A DNA stretch of 64,000 bases from Agrococcus sp. SL85 (GTDB lineage: Bacteria > Actinomycetota > Actinomycetes > Actinomycetales > Microbacteriaceae): the NCBI RefSeq assembly GCF_026625845.1, contig NZ_CP113066.1:744001-808000 (forward strand). Direction: 5' to 3'. The notes under the pieces were generated by a model that was given only the letters and a program-made list of their open reading frames with translations, was not told where the DNA came from and did no database searches. The stretch's first letter is position 1. Each line of letters starts with the position of its first letter. Both the position numbers and the translations under genes were made by a program. This document shows, piece by piece, positions 35,948-44,583 of this stretch.

Positions 35948-36846
35948 CTCAGAACCCCAAGAACCCGCTGCTCGGCAAGGTCGTCGAGCTCGACGCCTCG
36001 CTGACCGTCGCCGTCGTCGGCGCCGCCGGCAAGATGGGCATGCGCGTGTCGAACAACCTCGAGCTCACCGAGGCGACCGTGCACTACGTGGAGGCCTCCG
36101 AGGCCGGCCGCGCGCGCATCGCCGAGCTCGACCGCGAGGTCACCGAGCTCGACGAGGCCGTCGCGGCCGCCGACGTCGTCATCCTCGCCGTGCCCGACGT
36201 CGTGCTCGGCACGGTCTCGCAGGGCGTCGTGCCCGCGATGCGCCCGGGCGCCGTGCTCCTCACCCTCGACCCCGCCGCCGCCTACGCGAGCCTGCTCGCG
36301 CAGCGCGACGACATCCACCAGGCCGTCGCGCACCCGTGCCACCCCTCCGTCTTTCTCGAGCGCACCACCGTCGAGCAGTACGGCGACACCTTCGGCGGCA
36401 TCGCGGCCGACCAGGACGTCGTGGCCGCCTTCGAGGGCGACGACGAGGAGGCCAAGGCGCGCACCGAGGCGGTCGTGCGCGCGATCTACGCGCCCGTCAT
36501 CGACGTGCACTGGGTGACGGTGAAGCAGCTCGCGCAGCTCGAGCCGACGCTCGTCGAGACCACGGCCTGCATGATCGGCCAGTTCCTCAAGGACTCGATG
36601 GACCACGCGGTGCAGGAGGTCGGCATCCCCGAGGACGCCGTGCGCGCGATCTTCTACGGCCACATCGGCATCGCGCTCACGAACGCGCTGCGCGGCTCCA
36701 ACCCGTTCTCGGAGGCCTGCCACCTGGCGATGGACTACGGCCGCGAAGCGATCATCAAGGACGACTGGAAGCGCATCTGGGACGACGAGGACCTCGACCG
36801 CGTCCTCGCCACGATGCTGAAGCTCGACCGCGTCGAGCGGAGCTGA
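35944..36846 (+). CDS. Phosphogluconate-dehydrogenase-C-terminal-type oxidoreductase (ApnO-like)
   Basis: 300 residues. NAD(P) domain 'TVAVVGAAGKMGMRVSNNLEL', then 'HPCHPSVFLE' and a helical C-terminal domain ('LVETTACMIGQFLKDSMDHAV'). From memory this is the family that includes D-apionate oxidoisomerase; I cannot test that here. Lys in 'VTVKQLAQLEPT' may be catalytic. The partners (isomerase, GntP permease, GntR) fit an aldonic-acid route. No kinase or decarboxylase of the known apionate pathway is in the operon. Confidence 0.7.
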   Translation: MTQNPKNPLLGKVVELDASLTVAVVGAAGKMGMRVSNNLELTEATVHYVEASEAGRARIAELDREVTELDEAVAAADVVILAVPDVVLGTVSQGVVPAMRPGAVLLTLDPAAAYASLLAQRDDIHQAVAHPCHPSVFLERTTVEQYGDTFGGIAADQDVVAAFEGDDEEAKARTEAVVRAIYAPVIDVHWVTVKQLAQLEPTLVETTACMIGQFLKDSMDHAVQEVGIPEDAVRAIFYGHIGIALTNALRGSNPFSEACHLAMDYGREAIIKDDWKRIWDDEDLDRVLATMLKLDRVERS

Positions 36847-36848
36847 CC

Positions 36849-38288
36849 ATGGACCCCATCTACCTCGTGGGGGTGGCGGTCGTCGCCATCGCCCTGCTGC
36901 TCTTCCTCGTGATGAAGCTGCACTGGCCCGCGTACCTCGCGCTCCTCGCCGTCTCGGTGCTCACGGCCCTCGCCGCGGGCATCGCCGTGCAGGAGGTCAT
37001 CCCGACCGTCGTGGCCGGCATGGGCGGCACGCTCGGCAACGTCGCGCTGCTCGTGGGCCTCGGCGCCATGCTCGGCGGCATCGTCGAGAAGACGGGCGGC
37101 GCCGAGACGATCGCGCGCCTCGCGGCGAAGAAGCTCGGCAAGGACCGCCTCGGCCCCGCGCTGCTCATCGCCTCGGGCCTCGTCGCCATCCCGATCTTCT
37201 TCGACGTGGCGTTCATCATCCTCGTGCCGATCATCTTCAGCTTCGCGAAGGCGGCCGGCCACCGCAGCCCCATCGCGTTCGGCGTGCCCGTCGCGGTGTT
37301 CATGGTGTTCATCCACAACGCCGTGCCGCCGCACCCGGGCATCGTCGGCTCGACGACGCTGCTGAACCCCGACGTCATGGGCCTCGTCACGATCCTCGGC
37401 ATCCTGCTGTCGATCCCCATGGGCTTCCTCGTCTGGTTCCTCTCGAAGCGCATCACGGGCCGCGGCACGTGGACGATGTCGCCCGAGATCGCCGAGCGCT
37501 ACGCCGAGTCGGGGGCCGCCGACCTCGGCACCGGCGCGACGCCCGCCGCGGGCGGCACGGCGACGGCGACGGCCACCGAGACGCGCACGCGCACGCAGAC
37601 GACCCCCAGCGCCGGCGGCGTGATCGCGCTCATCCTGCTGCCGATCCTCATGATCGCCGTCGGCACCGTGGGCAAGCTCGTCGTCGAGCCGGAGACCACG
37701 GCCGCGAACGTGCTCGCCTTCATCGGCGCCCCCGCCCTCGCGCTGCTCGTCGCCTGCGTGCTCGCGATGTACCTGCTCGGCATCCGGCACGGCTACGGCC
37801 GCACGGCGATGAGCGAGATCATGGACGCCGCGCTCGCGCCGGCCGCGATCGTCGTCTTCGTCACGGGAGCCGGCGGCGTCTTCGCCCGCGTGCTCACGGA
37901 GTCGGGCATCGGCGACGCGGTCTCCGGGATGCTCGTCGACGCGGGCGTGCCGATCATCTTCCTCGCCTTCCTGCTCGCGCTCATCTTCAAGGTGGCGCAG
38001 GGCTCCGGCACGGTCGCGACGCTCACGGCCGCGGGCCTCGTGCAGTCGACCGTCCTCGCGGGCGGCTACAGCGAGCTGCAGGTGGCGCTCATCATCCTCG
38101 CCATCGCGATGGGCTCGGTGTCGCTCTCGCACATCAACGACTCCGGCTTCTGGATCGCGACGCGGTTCGTGGGCCTGTCGGTGGCGGGAGGCCTGAAGAC
38201 CTGGACGGTGCTGTGCACCATCCTCGGCATCACGGGCATGGCGATCATCTCGATCGCCTGGTTCGTGGTGGGCGCGATCGGCGGCTGA
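36849..38288 (+). CDS. GntP-family sugar acid permease
   Basis: 479 residues with about twelve to fourteen hydrophobic segments. 'GGTLGNVALLVGLGAMLGGIVEKTGGAE' and 'HNAVPPHPGIVGSTTLL' are GntP signatures, as is 'SHINDSGFW' near the C-terminus. A Thr/Ala-rich cytoplasmic loop lies around residues 220-255. It imports gluconate-like acids with protons. Two bases after the oxidoisomerase stop, so one operon. A hairpin follows at 38307. Confidence 0.93.
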   Translation: MDPIYLVGVAVVAIALLLFLVMKLHWPAYLALLAVSVLTALAAGIAVQEVIPTVVAGMGGTLGNVALLVGLGAMLGGIVEKTGGAETIARLAAKKLGKDRLGPALLIASGLVAIPIFFDVAFIILVPIIFSFAKAAGHRSPIAFGVPVAVFMVFIHNAVPPHPGIVGSTTLLNPDVMGLVTILGILLSIPMGFLVWFLSKRITGRGTWTMSPEIAERYAESGAADLGTGATPAAGGTATATATETRTRTQTTPSAGGVIALILLPILMIAVGTVGKLVVEPETTAANVLAFIGAPALALLVACVLAMYLLGIRHGYGRTAMSEIMDAALAPAAIVVFVTGAGGVFARVLTESGIGDAVSGMLVDAGVPIIFLAFLLALIFKVAQGSGTVATLTAAGLVQSTVLAGGYSELQVALIILAIAMGSVSLSHINDSGFWIATRFVGLSVAGGLKTWTVLCTILGITGMAIISIAWFVVGAIGG

Positions 38289-38306
38289 CCGCCGGAGCGC
38301 AGCGAG

Positions 38307-38335
38307 GGGGCCCCGTCCGCGACGCGGGGCCCCCT
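38307..38335 (+). terminator. Terminator after the GntP gene
   Basis: GGGGGCCCCG, nine-base loop, CGGGGCCCCC, 18 bases after the stop. Confidence 0.65.
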
Positions 38336-38374
38336 TCGCGCGCCCGGGGAGGTCGCCCGCCCGGGCCCCGCCGC

Positions 38375-39136
38375 TCAGCGGCCGCGGCGGGCCAGGAGCA
38401 GCCCGGCGGCCGTCGCCGCGACGGCGAGGATGCCGAGGCACCACGCGAGCGCGATCCACAGCTCGGCGCCCACGGGCTGCTGCGCGAGCAGCGCACGCAG
38501 CGCATCCACGATCGAGGTCACCGGCTGGTGCTCGGCGAACCAGCGGACCGGGCCCGGCATCGACTCGGTGGGCACGAACGCCGACGACACGAACGGCAGC
38601 AGGATGAGCGGGTACGAGAAGGCGCTCGCCCCGTCGACCGTGCGCGCGCTGAGCCCGGCGACGACGGCGAGCCACGTGAGCGCGAGCGTCACGAGCACGA
38701 GGATGCCCGCGACCGCGAGCCAGGCGAGCGGGCCGGCAGACGACCGGAAGCCCATGAGCAGCGCCGCGCCCACGACGAGCGCGAGCGAGACCAGGTTGGC
38801 GACCAGCGACGTGACGACGTGCGCCCACAGCACCGACGAGCGCGCGATCGGCATCGAGCGGAACCGCTCGAGGATGCCGCTCTGCAGGTCGAGGAAGAGG
38901 CGGTAGGAGGTGTAGGCGACGCCCGAGGCGATCGTGATGAGCAGGATGCCCGGCAGCAGGTAGTCGACGTACGCGGCGCCGCCGACGTCGATCGCCCCGC
39001 CGAGCACGAACACGAACAGCAGCAGGAAGGCGATCGGCATCACCGCGGTCGTCACGATCGTGTCGGGGCTCCGCAGGATGTGGCGGAGCGAGCGCCCGGT
39101 GAGCGCGGCGGTGTCGGCGACGACGTGCGTGGTCAT
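38375..39136 (-). CDS. ABC-2 type transporter permease (daunorubicin-resistance-like)
   Basis: 253 residues with six hydrophobic segments. 'HILRSPDTIVTTAVMPIAFLLLFVFVLGGA' and 'VPTESMPGPVRWFAEHQPVT' are typical of DrrB-like export permeases. Its ATG at 39136 overlaps the ATPase stop. Works with the ATPase upstream to export a hydrophobic compound or drug; substrate unknown. Confidence 0.88.
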   Translation of the reverse strand: MTTHVVADTAALTGRSLRHILRSPDTIVTTAVMPIAFLLLFVFVLGGAIDVGGAAYVDYLLPGILLITIASGVAYTSYRLFLDLQSGILERFRSMPIARSSVLWAHVVTSLVANLVSLALVVGAALLMGFRSSAGPLAWLAVAGILVLVTLALTWLAVVAGLSARTVDGASAFSYPLILLPFVSSAFVPTESMPGPVRWFAEHQPVTSIVDALRALLAQQPVGAELWIALAWCLGILAVAATAAGLLLARRGR

Positions 39137-39948
39137 CGCCCCTCCTCGGGTGCGGGTTCGGGCGCGGGTGCGGGCTCGGCCGCGCCGCCGACCACGGCGA
39201 GGAAGACCTCCTCGAGGCTCGGCTGGCGCTCGACGAGCTCGACGGTGGGGCGCGGCAGCAGCGCGCGGAGCTCGGCGAGCGTGCCGTCGACGACGATGCG
39301 GCCCTCGTGGAGGATCGCGATGCGGTCGGCGAGGTGCTCGGCCTCCTCGAGCTGCTGCGTGGTGAGGAGCACCGTCGTGCCGTCTGCCGCGAGCTCGCGC
39401 ACCGCATCCCACACCTCGAGGCGCGCCTGCGGGTCGAGGCCCGTCGTGGGCTCGTCGAGCACGACGACGGGCGGCTCGCCCATGAGGCTCATCGCGATGT
39501 CGAGCCGGCGGCGCATGCCGCCGGAGTAGGTGCCCGCGCGGCGGCCGCCGGCCTCGGCGAGCGAGAAGCGGTCGAGCAGCGCGTCGGCGGTGGCCCCGGG
39601 GTCGGGCAGGTGGCGGAGGCGGCCGACGAGCACGAGGTTCTCGCGGCCGGTGAGGATCTCGTCGACGGCGGCGAACTGGCCCGTGAGGCTGATGGACCCG
39701 CGCACGGCCGCGGCCTCGTCGCGCACGTCGTGGCCTCCGACGCTCGCGGAGCCGGCCTCGTGCCGCAGCAGCGTGGCGAGGATGCGCACGAGCGTCGTCT
39801 TGCCCGCGCCGTTCGAGCCGAGCAGCGCCACGATCGACCCCTCGGCGACGTCGAGGTCGACGCCGCGCAGCACGCGCAGCTCCCCGTACGCCTTCTCGAG
39901 GCCGCGCACCCGGATCGCGGGCGGCCGCTCGAGGGTCGCGGCGCTCAC
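39133..39948 (-). CDS. ABC transporter ATP-binding protein (DrrA-like)
   Basis: 271 residues. Walker A 'LLGSNGAGKTTLVRIL', signature 'YSGGMRRRLDIAMSL', Walker B 'VVVLDEPTTGLDP' and 'TTQQLEEAEHLADRIAIL'. A Pro/Glu/Ala tail ends it. Third gene of the PadR operon; its start overlaps the DUF1048 stop. Exporter group. Confidence 0.92.
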   Translation of the reverse strand: MSAATLERPPAIRVRGLEKAYGELRVLRGVDLDVAEGSIVALLGSNGAGKTTLVRILATLLRHEAGSASVGGHDVRDEAAAVRGSISLTGQFAAVDEILTGRENLVLVGRLRHLPDPGATADALLDRFSLAEAGGRRAGTYSGGMRRRLDIAMSLMGEPPVVVLDEPTTGLDPQARLEVWDAVRELAADGTTVLLTTQQLEEAEHLADRIAILHEGRIVVDGTLAELRALLPRPTVELVERQPSLEEVFLAVVGGAAEPAPAPEPAPEEGR

Positions 39949-40310
39949 CGCCCCTCCTCGTGCGCGACCGCCTCGGCGACCGAGCGGCGCAGGCGGTCGC
40001 GCTCCTTGACGATCCAGCTGCCGCGGCCGTAGTTCTCGAGGAACGTCTCGATGAAGTCGACCGGGTCCTCGCCGAGCAGCTGCGGCACGGGCGTGCCGTC
40101 CGCCGCGCCCTGCTCGAGCAGCGTGACGAGGTCGTCCAGCATGCGCACGAGGGTCTCGCCGTCGTCGACGGCGCCGAGGTGCATGAGGTAGCGGTCGAGC
40201 GCGGCGGCGCTCGCGCGGTAGGGCTCGGGCAGGGCCTTGCGGCGCGCCACGTACTCGCGGTACTTGCGCTTGTGGGCGAGGTCGCTGAAGAGCTTGTCGA
40301 GGACGGACAT
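39945..40310 (-). CDS. DUF1048 family protein
   Basis: 121 residues. Helical; 'MSVLDKLFSDLAHKRKYREYVARRKALPEPY' and 'FIETFLENYGRGSWIVKERDRL' match DUF1048. The family is small, found next to PadR regulators and ABC exporters, and has no known activity. One base separates its start from the PadR stop, so it is cotranscribed. Confidence 0.88.
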   Translation of the reverse strand: MSVLDKLFSDLAHKRKYREYVARRKALPEPYRASAAALDRYLMHLGAVDDGETLVRMLDDLVTLLEQGAADGTPVPQLLGEDPVDFIETFLENYGRGSWIVKERDRLRRSVAEAVAHEEGR

Positions 40311-40311
40311 G

Positions 40312-40683
40312 TCAGTTCCCCTCCGGGATCGTGGTGGCGGCGGCGTCGGCGGATGCGGGCGCCGCGGTGCGGAGCGACGCGAGCCGCTCGGCGAGGAACG
40401 TCCAGTTCCCCCAGAACTCGTCGAGGGCGGCGGCGCCCGCGGCGTTCAGCGTGAAGACCTTGCGCGGCGGGCCCTTTTCGGAGGGCACCTTCTCGACGTC
40501 GACGAGGCCGCGCTGCTCGACGCGCAGGAGCAGGGCGTAGATCGTGCCCTCGGCGATGTCGGCGAAGCCCTCGTCGCGCAGCCGCGCCGTGATCTCGTAC
40601 CCGTGCGCCGAGCCGCCGGCGAGGATCGCGAGCACGATGCCCTCGAGCACGCCCTTGAGCATCTCGGTGACCTGCTTGGGCAT
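40312..40683 (-). CDS. PadR-family transcriptional regulator
   Basis: 123 residues. N-terminal winged helix with 'LKGVLEGIVLAILAGGSAHGYEI' and 'GTIYALLLRVEQRGLVDVEK', then a short dimerisation helix. It heads an operon with DUF1048 and a drug-type ABC exporter, so it probably senses a toxic compound and derepresses the exporter. An extended inverted repeat lies just upstream (40711-40756). Confidence 0.93.
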   Translation of the reverse strand: MPKQVTEMLKGVLEGIVLAILAGGSAHGYEITARLRDEGFADIAEGTIYALLLRVEQRGLVDVEKVPSEKGPPRKVFTLNAAGAAALDEFWGNWTFLAERLASLRTAAPASADAAATTIPEGN

Positions 40684-40710
40684 GCGCGCCTCCTGCTCCT
40701 CAGCGGTGTT

Positions 40711-40756
40711 GCTACTCAGTGTCGCTGAGTACCACTAGATAGTGACACTGAGTAGC
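40711..40756. promoter_or_regulatory. PadR operator region: 13-bp inverted repeat with extra half-site
   Basis: GCTACTCAGTGTC (40711-40723) and GACACTGAGTAGC (40744-40756) are perfect complements; TACTCAG also pairs with CTGAGTA inside (40713-40719 and 40725-40731). Three TACTCAG-type half-sites therefore lie between PadR and apt, which diverge here. The site is the likely PadR operator. Confidence 0.7.
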
Positions 40757-40778
40757 GGATCGCGCAAGAGGGCGCGAC

Positions 40779-40790
40779 TACCGTGGTGGG
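40779..40790 (+). promoter_or_regulatory. Leaderless -10 element for apt
   Basis: TACCGT (40779-40784), six bases before the GTG at 40791. Confidence 0.55.
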
Positions 40791-41315
40791 GTGCCGAAGC
40801 CCCACCGCTCCGACCTCGCCCGCGCCGGATCGCTCATCGCCGCGACGCCCGACTTCCCGAAGCCCGGCGTGCTCTTCCGCGACATCGGGCCGATGCTCGC
40901 CGACCCCTCCGCGCTCGCGGCCGTGACGACGGCGCTGCACGAGCGCTTCGACGAGGAGTTCGACCTCGTCGCGGGCGTCGAGGCGCGCGGCTTCCTGCTC
41001 GCGGGCGCCGTCGCGGCCCGCACGGGCACGGGCCTGCTGCCGATCCGCAAGGCGGGCAAGACGCCGAACCCCGGCGCCTCCGTCGACTACGCGCTCGAGT
41101 ACGGCATCGCCACGATCGAGGCCGCGGGCGACCTCACCGGGGTGCGCGTGCTGCTCGTCGACGACGTGCTCGCCACCGGCGGCACGCTCGCCGCCGCGAT
41201 CTCGCTCGTCGAGCAGCTGGGCGGCGAGGTCGTGGGCGTCGCCGTCGTGCTCGAGCTCGAGGAGCTCGGCGGGCGCGCCAAGGTGCCGCACGCCAAGGCG
41301 CTCTTCACCGCCTGA
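40791..41315 (+). CDS. apt: Adenine phosphoribosyltransferase
   Basis: 174 residues. The PRPP-binding motif is 'VLLVDDVLATGGT' (about residues 123-135), and 'FPKPGVLFRDIGPMLADP' and 'AGVEARGFLLAGAVA' are typical Apt. It makes AMP from adenine and PRPP for purine salvage. Starts with GTG, probably leaderless. Confidence 0.93.
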   Translation: MPKPHRSDLARAGSLIAATPDFPKPGVLFRDIGPMLADPSALAAVTTALHERFDEEFDLVAGVEARGFLLAGAVAARTGTGLLPIRKAGKTPNPGASVDYALEYGIATIEAAGDLTGVRVLLVDDVLATGGTLAAAISLVEQLGGEVVGVAVVLELEELGGRAKVPHAKALFTA

Positions 41316-41385
41316 GCGCCGCGGCGCGGAGACCCGCGACGACCTGCGGCGGCCCCTCCCATCCGGATCTCCGGATCGGTGGCGA

Positions 41386-41397
41386 TAGCGTCGAGGC
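41386..41397 (+). promoter_or_regulatory. Leaderless -10 element
   Basis: TAGCGT (41386-41391), six bases before the ATG at 41398. Confidence 0.5.
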
Positions 41398-43413
41398 ATG
41401 CCCGAGACGCCCTTCGACGACTTCACCGACATCGACGGCCTGCTGCGGATGCCGCGGCTCGCCTCCCTCGCGACGGGGCCCGACGGCCGGCTCGTCGCCG
41501 CGATCGCGCAGGCCGACGAGCACGGCGCGCGCATGGTCTCCTCGCTCTGGGAGCTCGACCCGGCGAGCGAGGCGGAGGCCCAGCGCCTCACGTGGTCGGC
41601 GAAGGGCGAGAGCGCGCCGCGCTTCGCGCCCGACGGCTCGCTGCTGTTCTCCTCCGCGCGCCCCGACCCCACGGGCGGCGCCGACGAGGACGTACCGGCC
41701 ATCTGGCGCCTCCCCGAGCGCGGCGAGGCGCGCGTCGTGGCCTCCGCACCGGGCGGCCTCAGCCTCGTCGCCGTCGCCGACGACGGCTCGATGCTCGCCA
41801 CCACCGCGGTGCTGCCCGGCGGCTCGCTCGAGACCGACGCGGAGGCGCGGAAGGCGCGGAAGGACGCCAAGCGCACGACGATCTGGCACACGGGCATGCC
41901 CATCCGCTACTGGGACCACGAGCTGGGCGACGCGAGCCCGCGGCTCGTGCACGTGAGCGCCGAGGGCGAGCTGCGCGACCTCACGCCCTCGGCCGACACC
42001 GTCGCGCTCGTGAACGCCTCGGCCGACCTCTCGCGCGACGGTCGCCGCGCCGTCACCACATGGACCACCCGCGTCGCCGGCGGCGAGACCCGCACGGGCA
42101 TCGCGATCGTCGACGTGCAGCCGCGGCGGCGACGGATGCTGCTGCGCGCCACGGCCGCCCACCAGTGGGCGGGCCCCGCGCTCTCGCCCGACGGCGCGAC
42201 GCTCGCGGTCACCCGCGTGACCGCCTCGAGCCCCACCGACACCTCCTACGACTTCCTCGAGCTGCACCCCATCGGCGGCGGCGAGCCCGTGGCCGTCGAC
42301 CTCGGCGACCTCACGATCGGCTCCTACGCGTGGCTCGACGACGCGCGCCTCGTGGTCGCGGGCGACCTGCACTCTCGCGGCGCCGTCGTGCTCGTCGATG
42401 CCGCCACGGGCGCCGTGCGCACGCTCGTCGACGACGCCCCGCACGGCGCGCTGGCCCCCGCCGCCGACGGGAAGGCGGTCTTCGCGCTCCGCAGCGACCT
42501 GGCCTCGCCCGCCGCGCCCGTGCGCATCCCCACCACCGGCCGCGGCCGCGTCGAGGCCGCGACGATCCCCGCGCCCGGCCGCATCGGGACGCTCCCGGGG
42601 CGCCTGGAGTGGGTGGAGTCGGAGGTCGACGGCACGACCGTCGGCGGCTGGCTCTGCACCCCGAAGGCCGCGAGCACCGCATCCCCCGCGCCCGTCATGC
42701 TCTGGATCCACGGCGGCCCGCACGGCTCCTACAACGCGTGGAGCTGGCGCTGGAACCCGTGGCTCGCGGTGGCGCGCGGCTACGCGGTGCTGCTGCCGGA
42801 TCCCGCGATGTCGACCGGCTACGGCCACGAGGGCCTCAACCGCGGCTGGCCGCGCCTGGCCGACGTGGTCTTCCGCGAGTGCGAGGCGCTGCTCGATCGC
42901 GTGCTCGAGCGGCGCACGCTCGACGCCTCGCGCACGGCGCTGCTCGGCGCCTCCTTCGGCGGCTACATGACCAACTGGATCGCCGGGCACAGCGACCGCT
43001 TCGACGCGATCGTCACGCACGCGGGCCTCTGGGCGCTCGACCAGCAGCACACGACCACGGACGCCGCCTCGCACAAGGTGCGCGTGCACGGCCACCCGGA
43101 TGCGCTGCCCGAGTGGTACCGCGCCTACTCGCCGCACCACGCGGGCGGCGCGATCACGACGCCCATGCTCGTGACCCACGGCAACCGGGACTACCGGGTG
43201 CCGGTGAGCGAGGCGCTGCGGCTGTGGTGGGACCTCGTCTCGTCGTGGGAGGGGAGCCCCGCCTCGATGCCGCACCGGTTCCTGCAGCTGACCGACGAGA
43301 ACCACTGGGTGCTGCGCCCCTCGAACGCGGTCACCTGGAACCAGGCGGTGCTCGCCTTCTGCGACCAGCACGTGCGCGGGGGCGACCCCGTCCCCGACGC
43401 CCTGCCCTGGTGA
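41398..43413 (+). CDS. S9-family peptidase (prolyl oligopeptidase/acylaminoacyl-peptidase type)
   Basis: 671 residues, no signal peptide. A beta-propeller precedes a C-terminal alpha/beta hydrolase with the triad Ser519 (GASFGGY), Asp598 (GNRDYRV) and His636 (ENHW). 'WIHGGPHGSYNAWSWRWNP' is the oxyanion region. Cytoplasmic oligopeptidase; it probably trims short peptides. Leaderless start; transcribed alone between apt and the convergent dehydrogenase. Confidence 0.92.
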   Translation: MPETPFDDFTDIDGLLRMPRLASLATGPDGRLVAAIAQADEHGARMVSSLWELDPASEAEAQRLTWSAKGESAPRFAPDGSLLFSSARPDPTGGADEDVPAIWRLPERGEARVVASAPGGLSLVAVADDGSMLATTAVLPGGSLETDAEARKARKDAKRTTIWHTGMPIRYWDHELGDASPRLVHVSAEGELRDLTPSADTVALVNASADLSRDGRRAVTTWTTRVAGGETRTGIAIVDVQPRRRRMLLRATAAHQWAGPALSPDGATLAVTRVTASSPTDTSYDFLELHPIGGGEPVAVDLGDLTIGSYAWLDDARLVVAGDLHSRGAVVLVDAATGAVRTLVDDAPHGALAPAADGKAVFALRSDLASPAAPVRIPTTGRGRVEAATIPAPGRIGTLPGRLEWVESEVDGTTVGGWLCTPKAASTASPAPVMLWIHGGPHGSYNAWSWRWNPWLAVARGYAVLLPDPAMSTGYGHEGLNRGWPRLADVVFRECEALLDRVLERRTLDASRTALLGASFGGYMTNWIAGHSDRFDAIVTHAGLWALDQQHTTTDAASHKVRVHGHPDALPEWYRAYSPHHAGGAITTPMLVTHGNRDYRVPVSEALRLWWDLVSSWEGSPASMPHRFLQLTDENHWVLRPSNAVTWNQAVLAFCDQHVRGGDPVPDALPW

Positions 43414-43438
43414 TCGCCCCTCCGGACGGTCGGCGGGC

Positions 43439-44492
43439 TCAGGGCTCGAGGACGAGCTTGCCGACGTGGGCGCGGGTCTCCAGCTCGCGCTGCGCGTCGG
43501 CGGCGCGCTCGAGCGGGAAGGACGCAGCGATGACGGGCTCGATCGCGCCACGGCGCGCGAGGTCCATGAGCTCGGCGAAGTGGGCGCGCGTGTGCATCGC
43601 GGAGCCGATGAGCTGGAGGTTGCGCAGGTAGAGCGCACGCACGTCGAGCGCGATGTCGTGGCCGCCGAGCGCGCCCGCGACGACCCAGCGTCCGCCCTCG
43701 CGCAGGCGCGGGAGGGTGTCGGCGATGAGCTCGCCCGCGACGACGTCGATCGCGACGTCGATGCCCTCGGGCGCCGCCTCGTCGAGCTGCGCCGCGAGAT
43801 CCTCGCCGCGGTCGAGCACGACGGCGGCGCCCGCCTCGCGCACCGCGTCGAGCCTTGCCGGCGCTGCTGATGGCGAGCACGCGCGCGCCCGCGCGGCGGC
43901 GAGCCTGCACCGCGGCGAGACCCACACCGCCGGAGGCGCCGGAGACGAGCACCGTCTCGCCCTCCGCAGCGCGGCTGCGCACGAGCATGCCGAGCGCGGT
44001 GCCGTAGGCGCAGGGCAGCGCCGCGAGCTGCGCGTCAGTGAGGGGCGAGGCCGTCTGGTCGTGCACCTGGGCCGCGGGGGCGAGCACATGCTCGGCGTAG
44101 GCACCGTCGCGCTCGCTGCCCATGAGCCCGACGGGCTCGGCGTGCTCGCCGTCCCCTGCGTAGACGGCGGGGTCGACGACGACGCGGCGACCGAGGAGCG
44201 CGTCGTCGACGCTCTCGCCGACCGCGACGACGACGCCGGCGGCGTCTGCACCCTGGATGCGCGGCAGATCCATCGGGCCCTTCCAGCCGGCGCGGGGTCC
44301 GGGAAGGCCGTAGGCGCCCTCGCGGGTCCAGATGTCGGTGTTGTTGAGCGCCGCCGCGCGCACGCGCACGAGCACCTCGCCCGTGCCGGGCGACGGCACG
44401 GGCACCTCGGCGAGCTCGAGCACCTCGGGGCCTCCGTGCTCGGCGAAGCGCACGGCCCTCATGGTCTCGGGGATGGTCTCGGTGGTCTGCAC
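43439..44492 (-). pseudogene. Zinc-type alcohol dehydrogenase / quinone oxidoreductase, apparent +1 frameshift
   Basis: Would be 350 residues from the GTG at 44492, which has a GGGAGGAG site. 'MRAVRFAEHGGPEVLELAEV' and 'VLVSGASGGVGLAAVQ' are MDR-family motifs. An extra base in GAGCCTT (plus 43850-43856) breaks the frame after 'AISSAGK'; the other frame continues 'LDAVREAGAAVVLDRGEDLA' to 43439. A second heptamer GAGCCTG at 43901-43907 sits where 'VQLA' is expected but reads 'VQAR', perhaps another indel offset by a nearby deletion. Divergent from the TetR gene at 44584. Confidence 0.78.
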
Positions 44493-44521
44493 GATGGGCT
44501 CCTCCCTGCGGCGCGAACGCC

Positions 44522-44572
44522 GGTACACTGATCGGTGAAGTCGATGCCGCCCACGGTACACCGATCTGTGAA
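44522..44572. promoter_or_regulatory. Tandem TetR operators between the dehydrogenase and TetR genes
   Basis: GGTACACTGATCGGTGAA (44522-44539) and GGTACACCGATCTGTGAA (44555-44572) are direct repeats 33 bases apart (start to start), each with an inner palindrome CAC-N-GATC-N-GTG. They include TACACT, a possible -10. The TetR protein should bind both and repress both genes. Confidence 0.72.
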
Positions 44573-44583
44573 GGAGTGGCTGG

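Noticed and set aside
38341..38374. Second terminator hairpin behind the ABC permease
   Set aside because: CCCGGG-rich, short and imperfect; cannot be told from ordinary high-GC background.
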